DNA of 15,718 nucleotides. Source: an uncultured Anaerolineales bacterium. Its GTDB lineage: Bacteria > Chloroflexota > Anaerolineae > Anaerolineales > Villigracilaceae. The position numbers and the translations under genes are program-made. Under the pieces are notes generated by a model that ran no database searches, had not been told where the DNA came from, and saw only the letters and a list, made by a program, of their open reading frames with translations. Every line of letters begins with the position of its first letter. Position 1 is the first letter of the stretch. Where the stretch lies: NCBI GenBank assembly GCA_937928015.1, contig CALFXA010000211.1, forward strand, positions 1 to 15,718, in the 5' to 3' direction. Below, one piece after another: positions 5,959-12,475 of this stretch.

Positions 5959-6909
5959 TCACGATCCGACCCGCTTGCTCAACTGTTCCATTCTATCCAG
6001 AAACAAATCCAAAAACTGGCGTGGACGAATGCCCAGGGCCACTTTCATGTTCGCGGGCTGATTCAGGGCCTTGTAGAAGTCTGCGAAGGTATTGCCCATC
6101 GAGACGCCGCCGTTGACGTCGACATCCACATAGTGTTCTTCATAATCGCACAATTCGGGGACAAAAGTCAAGGCCAGCGCCAGCGGATCATTGATGACAC
6201 AACCGTCGATCTGCTGGTACTCGTCATGAAATTCCATGTAGAAGCGCGTCGCATCTTCGATGAATTGCGGGATGCCCGAGGGCAGCCCCTTCAGGCGGTC
6301 CACGTCGGCATGGCTCAGTACCACCTGATAGGTCGCATCCAGCGGCACGAGCGTGATCGGCATGCCGCTGTGATAGACCATGTGCGCGGCGTGCGGGTCC
6401 ACGAAAGTATTGAACTCGGCCATCGGCGTGGTATTGCCTTCGTGACGGATGGCCCCGCCCATGATGACCACTTCCTTGACATTCTGCACGATGCGCGGCT
6501 CCAGACGAAGCGCCATTGCGACGTTCGTCAACGGACCAATTGCCACCAGCGTGATCTCGCCCGGGTTGGACATGATCTGCTCGATCAGGAAATCCACCGC
6601 ATGCCCCGCCCGAGCCTGGCTCCGCGGCGAGAGGAGCTTGGCGTAGCCCAGGCCTTGTCCGCCGTGTGTCTCGGGCGCCAGCAGCGACGGTTGCACCAGC
6701 GGCAGGTCGCAGCCTGTCAGCACGGGGACATGCTCCGCCTTTGCCAATTCGAGAACGCTCAAGGCGTTGATCGTGCCCTGCTCCGCCGAGCAATTCCCGT
6801 GGACCACGGTCAGTCCTTCGAGCTTCACTTCGGGCGATGCCAGCGCCAGCAGAATGGCGAGCGAGTCGTCGATGCCGGGGTCAGTGTCGATAAGGATACG
6901 TTTTGTCAT
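5959..6909 (-). CDS. Nucleoside hydrolase, IUNH family (paralogue with N240)
   Basis: This 316-residue cytosolic enzyme should hydrolyse a ribonucleoside to base and ribose, or is a close relative of such enzymes. The N-terminal calcium-binding motif DTDPGIDD (8-15) is complete, and THGGQGLG (81-88) carries H82. VVIMGGA (147-153) and AEFN (164-167) are as in the family. The usual HDPL near residue 240 reads NDPL (N240, D241). In IUNH enzymes this histidine helps protonate the leaving base, so specificity or activity may differ from the neighbour. The second copy, 45 nt upstream in the transcript, has the same length and aligns without gaps, so the pair is a duplication. The start has AGGAAA upstream. 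Confidence 0.85.
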   Translation of the reverse strand: MTKRILIDTDPGIDDSLAILLALASPEVKLEGLTVVHGNCSAEQGTINALSVLELAKAEHVPVLTGCDLPLVQPSLLAPETHGGQGLGYAKLLSPRSQARAGHAVDFLIEQIMSNPGEITLVAIGPLTNVAMALRLEPRIVQNVKEVVIMGGAIRHEGNTTPMAEFNTFVDPHAAHMVYHSGMPITLVPLDATYQVVLSHADVDRLKGLPSGIPQFIEDATRFYMEFHDEYQQIDGCVINDPLALALTFVPELCDYEEHYVDVDVNGGVSMGNTFADFYKALNQPANMKVALGIRPRQFLDLFLDRMEQLSKRVGS

Positions 6910-6920
6910 GGTTTTCCTAT

Positions 6921-6953
6921 GTCGTTGCGAGGGTCGCAGTCTCTCGCAATGAC
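6921..6953. repeat. GTCATTGCGAG-type inverted repeat
   Basis: GTCGTTGCGAG (6921-6931) and CTCGCAATGAC (6943-6953) are inverted copies with one mismatch, filling nearly all of the 45-nt gap between the two hydrolase genes. It resembles a dispersed repeat found between genes in many bacterial genomes. It has no T-run and should not stop transcription. Confidence 0.6.
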
Positions 6954-6954
6954 A

Positions 6955-7905
6955 TCAGTCAGATATCTTCCTGCTCAACTGAATCATTCTCTCCACGAAC
7001 AGTTCGATGAACTTGCGTCCCTGCACATCCAGGGCTACTTTCATGTTCGCGGGTTTCTTGGCGATCTGGTAGAAGTCGGCGAAGGTGTTGCCCATCGAGA
7101 CGCCGCCGTGGATGTCCACGTCCACGTACAGCTCCTGAAGCGTGAGCAGTTCAGGTGCGAGGATCGCCGCCAGCGTGAGCGGATCGTGCAGGGCCGAGCC
7201 GCCAAAGTCGGTGTTGGCTTCGTAGAAATCCAAATAGGGCGTGAGCACATCCTTGACGAAGCGCGCAATCGGCGACTTGACCTCGTTGATGTGTTCCACG
7301 TCCGCGCGGGTGACGAGGCATTTGTGAGTCGCGTCCAGGGGGATGAGCGTAATCGGGATGCCCGAGTGGAAGACGATGTGCGCCGCGTGCGGGTCCACGT
7401 AGATGTTGAACTCGGCCAGCGGACTCATGTTCCCGCCTTCGCGGATCGCTCCGCCCATGATGACCAACTGCTTCACGGCTTTGGCGAAGCGCGGTTCCTT
7501 GCGAATCGCCAAAGCGATATTCGACAGCGGGCCAATCGGGAAAACGCTAATCTGGCCTGGCTCGGCCAGCACCTTCTCGATCAGAAAGTCCACGGCGTGC
7601 TGGGAGATGGGTTGGGTCTTCGACGCGGGCAGCACGGCGTTGCCGATTCCGCTTTCGCCGTGGACGGCGGCGGATGCGTACAGCGGTTGCACCAGCGGGA
7701 ACATGCTGCCTTGCGCCACGGGGATGTGCTCCGCGTGGGCCAGCTCCAGCACGGAGAGCGCGTTGCGTGTGGCGGTCTCTACGGTGACGTTGCCCTGGGT
7801 GGTGGTCAGGGCTTCGAGTTGAATTTCAGGGGAGGCCAGCGCCAACAGGAAGGCCAGTGCGTCGTCGATGCCAGGGTCGGTGTCGATAATAATTCGGTGG
7901 GGCAT
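6955..7905 (-). CDS. Nucleoside hydrolase, IUNH family (canonical copy)
   Basis: This 316-residue enzyme hydrolyses the N-glycosidic bond of a ribonucleoside. All expected parts are present: DTDPGIDD (8-15), VHGESGIG with H82, VIMGGA (148-153), AEFN (164-167) and HDPL with H240 and D241. It is thus the catalytically canonical member of the tandem pair. The ATG at 7905 was chosen over an upstream in-frame start because AAGGA lies about 5 nt before it and MPHRIIIDTDPG is the normal N-terminus; the 18 extra codons upstream lie in a palindromic repeat. It is separated from the ribokinase gene only by that repeat. Purine versus pyrimidine preference cannot be read from the sequence. Confidence 0.9.
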   Translation of the reverse strand: MPHRIIIDTDPGIDDALAFLLALASPEIQLEALTTTQGNVTVETATRNALSVLELAHAEHIPVAQGSMFPLVQPLYASAAVHGESGIGNAVLPASKTQPISQHAVDFLIEKVLAEPGQISVFPIGPLSNIALAIRKEPRFAKAVKQLVIMGGAIREGGNMSPLAEFNIYVDPHAAHIVFHSGIPITLIPLDATHKCLVTRADVEHINEVKSPIARFVKDVLTPYLDFYEANTDFGGSALHDPLTLAAILAPELLTLQELYVDVDIHGGVSMGNTFADFYQIAKKPANMKVALDVQGRKFIELFVERMIQLSRKISD

Positions 7906-7914
7906 ATTATCCTT

Positions 7915-7969
7915 GTAGGGGCGGCGGACTGTCGCCCGTGAAAGTAAAGGGCGGGTCACCCCGCCCTAC
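7915..7969. repeat. Composite GTAGGGG palindromic repeat, copy 3
   Basis: The 55-bp element starts GTAGGGGCGG and ends CCGCCCTAC, near-perfect terminal inverted repeats. The right half folds into an 8-bp stem (7948-7955 with 7960-7967). It fills the gap between ribokinase and the hydrolase. Its end supplies the TAG stop (7966-7968) of the ribokinase gene on the minus strand, as copies 2 and 4 do for their neighbours. Confidence 0.75.
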
Positions 7970-8871
7970 GTCTTCATGAATTTGTTGACTTCTTCCGCCG
8001 TCGGCAGGGACGGCTGCGCGCCGAATTGGGTGGCGGCCAGCGCGCCGCAGGCGTTCCCGTAACGAACGGCCTCCTCCAGCGCAAATCCGCGCAGCAGGGC
8101 GGCGGAGAATCCGCCGATGAAGGCATCGCCTGCTGCGGTGGTGTCGACCACGTCCACGCGGAAGGGCGGGATGTGTGTCGCCTGCTCGGGCGTGACAACC
8201 AACGCGCCGTTCGCGCCGAGCGTGACGATGACGGTCTGCGCGCCCTTGGCGAGCAAAATCCGCGCGGCGGATTCGGCCGAGGCGATGTCGGTCACGGGTT
8301 GACCGGTCAGCAGGCTGAGCTCGGTCTCGTTGGGGATCAGGAAATCGGTCTGGGCGATGAGTTCGTCGGGCAGGGGACGGGCGGGGGCGGGGTTGAGCAG
8401 CACGCGCGCGCCGAGTCCTCGGGTGACGGCGGCGCCGTGGAGCACGCTTTCGAGTGGAATCTCCAACTGAAGCAGGACCAGCTTCGGGCGCGGAAGAGAG
8501 GCGGGCTCCACATCCGCAGGCTTCACCTGACCGTTGGCGCCAGGCGAGAGCACGATGCTGTTCTGCCCGTTCGCGTCCACCACGATGATGGCCGTGCCCG
8601 TGGCCGCGTCGTCACGCTGGACGAGCGTGGTATCGACTTGATTAGCGCGGAGATTGTCGAGCAGAAAGTCCCCGAAATTGTCCTTGCCCACCCGTCCCAA
8701 CATGGACACGCGGACGCCCTGACGGGCGGCAGCGACGGCCTGATTGGCGCCCTTTCCTCCTGGGATGGTGGCAAGGTCCCCGCCGCTGATGGTTTCGCCT
8801 GGCGCAGGAAAACGCGGCGCGCGGACGACGAGATCGGCATTTAGAGAACCAACCACCAGGATGTCAGACAT
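7966..8871 (-). CDS. rbsK: Ribokinase
   Basis: This 301-residue PfkB-family sugar kinase phosphorylates ribose to ribose 5-phosphate with ATP in the cytosol. VVGSLNADLVV begins near residue 6, GGKGANQAVAAA (38-49) is the sugar-binding PfkB signature, NETE (181-184) is the N-x-x-E metal-site motif, and DTTAAGDAF (243-251) carries the catalytic base D249 and the anion hole. No rbs transport or rbsR genes are present. The gene instead leads a unit with two nucleoside hydrolases and an ECF S gene, so its likely ribose source is nucleoside cleavage. I see no Shine-Dalgarno sequence. A TAAAAT box lies exactly 6 nt before the ATG, which suggests a leaderless mRNA. Confidence 0.92.
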   Translation of the reverse strand: MSDILVVGSLNADLVVRAPRFPAPGETISGGDLATIPGGKGANQAVAAARQGVRVSMLGRVGKDNFGDFLLDNLRANQVDTTLVQRDDAATGTAIIVVDANGQNSIVLSPGANGQVKPADVEPASLPRPKLVLLQLEIPLESVLHGAAVTRGLGARVLLNPAPARPLPDELIAQTDFLIPNETELSLLTGQPVTDIASAESAARILLAKGAQTVIVTLGANGALVVTPEQATHIPPFRVDVVDTTAAGDAFIGGFSAALLRGFALEEAVRYGNACGALAATQFGAQPSLPTAEEVNKFMKT

Positions 8872-8877
8872 GAGCTT

Positions 8878-8883
8878 ATTTTA
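8878..8883 (-). promoter_or_regulatory. -10 box of a possible leaderless promoter for rbsK
   Basis: The minus strand reads TAAAAT with 6 nt between it and the ATG at 8871, so transcription would start at or next to the start codon. A weak -35 (ATGATA) lies 17 nt further up. This is the probable promoter of the rbsK-hydrolase-S unit. Confidence 0.5.
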
Positions 8884-8931
8884 CTGCATGAAGAGGTTTG
8901 TATCATTAGCGAGTCGAGGGTGATAGGTTGA

Positions 8932-8937
8932 TATAAT
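8932..8937 (+). promoter_or_regulatory. -10 box of a possible leaderless promoter for the AT-rich gene
   Basis: TATAAT ends 6 nt before the GTG start at 8944, with no Shine-Dalgarno sequence in between. No clear -35 is found. It is divergent from the rbsK promoter within a 72-bp intergenic stretch. Confidence 0.5.
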
Positions 8938-8943
8938 TAATCT

Positions 8944-10236
8944 GTGAATGACTATTTCTTATACAAAGATCAACCTATTATTATTGAGTTAAGGGAGCGG
9001 CTGACTCCGATAATAAGTGAGTTAGTTGATTCCCGATTCGATCACGATAGTTTGTATAAAGCACAGATGAAACTTTTGGAAGAGTTACTTACTTTTGAAG
9101 AAAATATACAAGCCGCTAAAAAAGAATATTCTGAAACAAGAAGAGCGACAGATGAAATTGCCGTCAAACAATTATCTAAAAAAGGTTATTTATCTGAAAT
9201 AGAAAAAGAGGAAATAAATATTTACCATAAGAAGGCAGACAGTTTGGATTTTTCTGTCAAGTTATTGCGTTATGGGCATTGGTTTATACGATATGTAGCC
9301 GATGGAATTGCTTGGCATGCATATAGTTCCAATAGGACGAAAATTCGTGCCCTGGGAAGTAAAGAGGCGGTTTCTTTCTTGTCAGGCAAAGAGGGATTGG
9401 CCAGTGAGACTGAGATGTTGAACAAGATTAAGGGCTTGGGAACTGATTGGTTGCCTATCTTACATGATCTCACTAACTGTCTACGCATTGGTGATATATC
9501 CATATTTTGGAAATCGCAATTAATCGATATTATTGATGTAAAAGCTAATGGTGTTATCTCAGTTTGGTCTAGTGAAGAAAAACTTGGCGGCAGAATAAAA
9601 AGACAAAAACAAAAACTAGACCGATTATGGAAATTTTTTGAGACAGATAATCTTTCAGATATATATCCAGAATTGTGGGGAAGGGCCCTCCACGCTAAAA
9701 CAATTGAAAAACATAATTTCGAAGCGATCTCAATTGTGATGAGAAAAGCCAGACGAAACGGTTATGGCTTTGTTGAACCAGAATCTGGCATACTATATTT
9801 AGCATGGCATCTTGATAAATGTGATGAAAATATTGCTCTGCGGAAGGCAATGCAAAAAATTCCCCATATTTTTCAATCAACAATAACTTTTCGTACTATT
9901 CAACCTCGATATGACGATTACCACTCGTCACTTCCGATTACAGCCATGGAATTACCTGCAATTGATATACTTGATTTGTCATTTGGTAGAATAGCAGTAC
10001 TTACAATCTTGAATTTTGATTTATTTGAAAAACGATGTGGGTATTATGGTCTTCCCCTTCATGTTATAAAAAATGATAAGGAGTTCAAGTTTCTCGTTTC
10101 TAAACCCTTTTCAGGGGAAGTGCAAGAGGGGTTGTGGAACAGGCTTATGCTAGAAGGGCTTTCGATTGAATCGTTTTGCTCATTAGTCAAGAGTATTTTC
10201 AAGGAAATTGAATTGCAGCCAATTTCTACACCATAA
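8944..10236 (+). CDS. AT-rich orphan gene, unknown function, possible PD-(D/E)XK nuclease fold
   Basis: The 430-residue protein belongs to no family I can name. Residues about 40-100 are rich in K, E and Q and look helical, perhaps coiled coil. Near the middle LHDLTNCLRIGDISIFWK (173-190) is followed by LIDIIDVKAN (193-202). The spacing D184 ... D198-x-K200, with hydrophobic strands on each side, resembles a PD-(D/E)XK nuclease core (inference). No signal peptide or membrane segment is seen. Codons are strongly A/T-ending and the gene is roughly mid-30s % G+C by eye, against about 60% in its neighbours, which points to horizontal transfer. The start is GTG at 8944; the nearby ATG at 8948 is out of frame. 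It stands alone, ends at a strong terminator, and has no transposase or integrase beside it. Confidence 0.7.
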   Translation: MNDYFLYKDQPIIIELRERLTPIISELVDSRFDHDSLYKAQMKLLEELLTFEENIQAAKKEYSETRRATDEIAVKQLSKKGYLSEIEKEEINIYHKKADSLDFSVKLLRYGHWFIRYVADGIAWHAYSSNRTKIRALGSKEAVSFLSGKEGLASETEMLNKIKGLGTDWLPILHDLTNCLRIGDISIFWKSQLIDIIDVKANGVISVWSSEEKLGGRIKRQKQKLDRLWKFFETDNLSDIYPELWGRALHAKTIEKHNFEAISIVMRKARRNGYGFVEPESGILYLAWHLDKCDENIALRKAMQKIPHIFQSTITFRTIQPRYDDYHSSLPITAMELPAIDILDLSFGRIAVLTILNFDLFEKRCGYYGLPLHVIKNDKEFKFLVSKPFSGEVQEGLWNRLMLEGLSIESFCSLVKSIFKEIELQPISTP

Positions 10237-10283
10237 TTGTGTTTATCTTGGCCACAGGAGAAAGTTGATTTTACAAAATCGAA

Positions 10284-10317
10284 ATTGAGTGCCGCAGGCT
10301 TGCCTGCGGCACTCAAT
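10284..10317. terminator. Bidirectional terminator between convergent genes
   Basis: A perfect 15-bp stem (10284-10298 with 10303-10317) closes on a 4-nt loop. It is flanked by ATTTT on the plus side and by TTCGATTTT on the minus side. It sits between the convergent 3' ends of the AT-rich gene and the YhhQ-type gene and should stop both. Its stem is GC-rich, like the host genome. Confidence 0.75.
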
Positions 10318-10337
10318 ATTTTCAGCCTAATTTGTCA

Positions 10338-11042
10338 TCACGCCACAAACGGATTAAAATTCGTATCGCGGTCGTAATAATCTTCGTTCTCGGCGTGCTT
10401 GAGGCAGTCGACGGCCAGATAGGTGACGGGGGTCATGAGGGCCTCGATGGCGACCTTGAACAGGTAATTCGTGAAGACCAGCGTCGTGAACAGACTCCAC
10501 GGGAAGACGCCGAACAGCGAGGCAATGGCGATGAAGGTGGCCGAGTCGATCAGTTCGCCGACGATGGTACTGCCGATAGTGCGGGTCCACAGCCAGCGTC
10601 CCTGTGTGAGGATTTTCATCTTCGCCAGAATAAACGAGTTGCTGAACTCGCCCATCGCGTAAGCCGCCAGACTGGCCAGCACGATTCCGCCGCTGCTCAT
10701 CCCGCCGAGGATGGCGTTGTAGGCGGCGTCGCCTGCGTAGCCCTGCCAAGTGCCCTCGCCAGGCAAATGGCTGACCGCCCAGAACGTGGCCGAAGCCAGC
10801 GCCAGGCAGAAGAATCCCGTCCAGATCACACGGCGGGAATTTTTGTAGCCGTAGACTTCGGTCAGGATGTCGCCAAAGATATAGCTGATGGGGAAGAGAA
10901 TGGTGCCCGCGTCGAAGGCCATCCGCACGCCGAGGATGCCGAAGCCGAGGTCCACGATCTTGGCCGAGGACGCAATATTGCTGACGATCAGCACGGTCAC
11001 GAAGATGGCGGTCACAGGGGTCAGATATCGATAAGATTTCAC
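10338..11042 (-). CDS. yhhQ: Queuosine precursor transporter, YhhQ/VUT family
   Basis: This 234-residue membrane protein has about six hydrophobic segments. It shows the family motif FGDILTEVYGYKNSRRVIWTGF (56 on), here noted only by its key parts FGDILTEVYGY and SRRVIW. Members characterised in E. coli take up 7-cyano-7-deazaguanine and related queuosine precursors across the inner membrane. The GTG start at 11042 overlaps the TGA of the TetR gene by four bases, so translation is coupled and both form one unit. Control is therefore probably through the TetR operator at 11667-11685 and not through a preQ1 riboswitch, since the gene has no leader of its own. The substrate could also be another base-like compound. 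Confidence 0.85.
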   Translation of the reverse strand: MKSYRYLTPVTAIFVTVLIVSNIASSAKIVDLGFGILGVRMAFDAGTILFPISYIFGDILTEVYGYKNSRRVIWTGFFCLALASATFWAVSHLPGEGTWQGYAGDAAYNAILGGMSSGGIVLASLAAYAMGEFSNSFILAKMKILTQGRWLWTRTIGSTIVGELIDSATFIAIASLFGVFPWSLFTTLVFTNYLFKVAIEALMTPVTYLAVDCLKHAENEDYYDRDTNFNPFVA

Positions 11043-11647
11043 GCGATGGCAACCTTCGTGATTTGATTGAGGGAAAAGATCAACATCTCGCGCAGACTCA
11101 TGCGATCGAGCAGATTGTGGGATACCTGTCCTTCGAGGACCAGCGAAGCGAAGCCGTGGACCTGACTCCACACGCTGACAGCCACCAGATCCGACGGTCC
11201 CGCTTCGAGCACGCCCTGAGCCTGACACGCTTCGACGATCCGCACCACCGAATCGAAGCTCTTCTGCGACATCTCGACGAAGGTGGGATGCTCCTTCTCC
11301 TGTTCGATCACGCCCGAGAAGGTGATCTTGAAGTGGGCGGGGTCGGTCAGTGCAAAGTCGACGTAGGTCCACGCCGTTTCGATCAACTGCTTCGACGGGT
11401 CATCCGCATATTGGCGGATGATGTCCTCGATGCGTTCGTACAATCGGCGATAGCCCTCGGTGGAGATAGCCGCAATCAAGGCCTGCTTGTCGGTGAAGTG
11501 GGCATACGGCGCGGCATGACTGACTCCCGCCTTGCCCGCCACCTTGCGCAGGCTCAACCCCGCGACGCCTTCCTTCGCGAGGATTTGGATCCCCGCCTGA
11601 ATCAGAGCGTTCTTGAGGTCACCGTGGTGGTACGATTTGCGTGGCAT
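11039..11647 (-). CDS. TetR/AcrR-family transcriptional regulator
   Basis: The 202-residue regulator has an N-terminal TetR helix-turn-helix (about residues 10-56, with LSLRKVAGKAGVSHAAPYAH at 31-50) and a ligand-binding C-terminal half. That half contains SVWSQVHGFASLVLEG, the WHG-type (TetR_C_33) signature. It acts as a dimer on a palindrome, most likely the 19-bp perfect inverted repeat 20 nt before its own start. That site overlaps both its own -35 and the -35 of the divergent aldolase operon, so it should repress both. The ligand is unknown. No ribosome site is seen; TAAGAT lies 6 nt before the ATG, suggesting a leaderless mRNA. It is translationally coupled to the YhhQ-type gene. Confidence 0.88.
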   Translation of the reverse strand: MPRKSYHHGDLKNALIQAGIQILAKEGVAGLSLRKVAGKAGVSHAAPYAHFTDKQALIAAISTEGYRRLYERIEDIIRQYADDPSKQLIETAWTYVDFALTDPAHFKITFSGVIEQEKEHPTFVEMSQKSFDSVVRIVEACQAQGVLEAGPSDLVAVSVWSQVHGFASLVLEGQVSHNLLDRMSLREMLIFSLNQITKVAIA

Positions 11648-11653
11648 GTCGAA

Positions 11654-11682
11654 ATCTTAGACGGAAATCTTGACGCCGTCAA
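11654..11682 (-). promoter_or_regulatory. Promoter of the tetR-yhhQ unit
   Basis: On the minus strand TTGACG (11677-11682), a 17-nt spacer and TAAGAT (11654-11659) form a near-consensus promoter. The -10 is 6 nt before the start codon at 11647, so the transcript is likely leaderless. The -35 lies inside the 19-bp palindrome. Confidence 0.7.
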
Positions 11683-11685
11683 GAT
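11667..11685. promoter_or_regulatory. Predicted TetR operator: 19-bp perfect palindrome
   Basis: ATCTTGACG and CGTCAAGAT are exact inverted 9-bp arms around one central base. Each arm contains the -35 hexamer of one of two divergent promoters, so one bound dimer would cover both. The position, symmetry and adjacent tetR gene make it the likely autoregulatory operator. Confidence 0.75.
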
Positions 11686-11698
11686 GTTGTCCTATAAT
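11670..11698 (+). promoter_or_regulatory. Promoter of the aldolase-aminotransferase-glycosidase-kinase operon
   Basis: TTGACG (11670-11675), a 17-nt spacer and a perfect TATAAT (11693-11698) give a strong sigma-70-type promoter with a predicted start near 11705. Its -35 lies in the left arm of the TetR palindrome. The leader to the ATG at 11789 is about 85 nt. Confidence 0.75.
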
Positions 11699-11732
11699 CT
11701 TTACACTGTCTAGATTTGAAGCCGCATCGTGC

Positions 11733-11751
11733 CGTGCTCAGTCGAAGCACG
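11733..11751 (+). other. Small stem-loop in the leader of the aldolase operon
   Basis: CGTGCT (11733-11738) and AGCACG (11746-11751) form a 6-bp stem with a 7-nt loop within the predicted 5' leader. It may be a fragment of another dispersed repeat. No riboswitch fold is recognised. Confidence 0.35.
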
Positions 11752-11788
11752 AGATTCAAGTGGAAGATTCGATGAAAAGAGGTGTCAC

Positions 11789-12475
11789 ATGGGAGCCTGC
11801 GACTCGTACAAGCAGCAAGTGGTGGATGCCGCCCAAAGTTTGACCCGCAAGGGATTCCTGATGGCTACGGGGGGAAACCTGTCCGTGCGCATTCTGGGAC
11901 AGAACCTATTTGCCATTACCCCGTCTAACTTCGATTACATGAAGATGACCCCTGAGGATATTTGCATCCTCGACTTCGAGTTGAAGCAGGTCGAAGGGAC
12001 GCTCAAGCCGTCGGTGGAGAGCGCCATGCACGGGGCCATCTATCAAGCGCGGCCAGACGTCAACGCAGTGGCGCACACGCATCAGGTCTACGCCAGCGCG
12101 CTGTCGCTAATCAAATCCCCGATCCCCACCCTGTTCGACGAGCAGGCCCGCTTCCTCGGTCGGACGGTGGAGATCATCCCGTATGCGCCCTCGGGCACGG
12201 GCTTCCTGCGTGACGTGGTCGCCAAGCATGTCAAGTCGCACAACAACGCCTTCCTGATGCAAAACCACGGCGCCCTATGCCTGGGCCACGATCTGGAACG
12301 CGCCGCGCATAACGTGGAAATTCTGGAAAAGTGTTCGCTGGCTTATCTGTTGGCGCTGTGCGCCGAGAAACCCGTCAGCAAGATCCCCTTTCCCATTCGC
12401 GAGATCGCTTTCTCTAAATTGCGCAAGGATCAGAAGAAGGTGGAACAGGGGATCATGGAGACAGGTGGAGAGTAG
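11789..12475 (+). CDS. Class II aldolase/adducin family protein (L-fuculose-phosphate aldolase-like)
   Basis: The 228-residue zinc-dependent aldolase fold is clear. GGNLS (28-32) is the phosphate-binding loop, ESAMH (77-81) carries the catalytic glutamate E77, HTH (96-98) gives two zinc histidines, and NHG (159-161) gives the third, H160. They match E73, H92, H94 and H155 of L-fuculose-1-phosphate aldolase. The family cleaves sugar phosphates to dihydroxyacetone phosphate plus an aldehyde, but also includes epimerases and decarboxylases, so the exact reaction is open. The FGGY kinase in the same operon suits kinase-then-aldolase sugar breakdown. The ATG at 11789 has AGAGGTG 5 nt upstream and replaces a longer in-frame GTG start at 11729 that has no ribosome site. 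The TAG stop is part of a 28-bp palindrome. Confidence 0.85.
   Translation: MGACDSYKQQVVDAAQSLTRKGFLMATGGNLSVRILGQNLFAITPSNFDYMKMTPEDICILDFELKQVEGTLKPSVESAMHGAIYQARPDVNAVAHTHQVYASALSLIKSPIPTLFDEQARFLGRTVEIIPYAPSGTGFLRDVVAKHVKSHNNAFLMQNHGALCLGHDLERAAHNVEILEKCSLAYLLALCAEKPVSKIPFPIREIAFSKLRKDQKKVEQGIMETGGE

Noticed and set aside
5914..7941. A 675-codon plus-strand open frame across both nucleoside hydrolase genes
   Set aside because: It is exactly antisense to two well-supported enzymes. Its composition (rich in H, R, Q, D, V) is the mirror of GC-biased codons, and it has no ribosome site or family match.
8026..8844. A 272-codon plus-strand open frame opposite ribokinase
   Set aside because: Antisense shadow of a confident gene, glycine- and arginine-rich, with no recognisable domain.
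8884..10283. Direct repeats bounding the AT-rich gene as an insertion site
   Set aside because: Only a trivial GTTGAT match occurs on both sides, too short to count as a target-site duplication.
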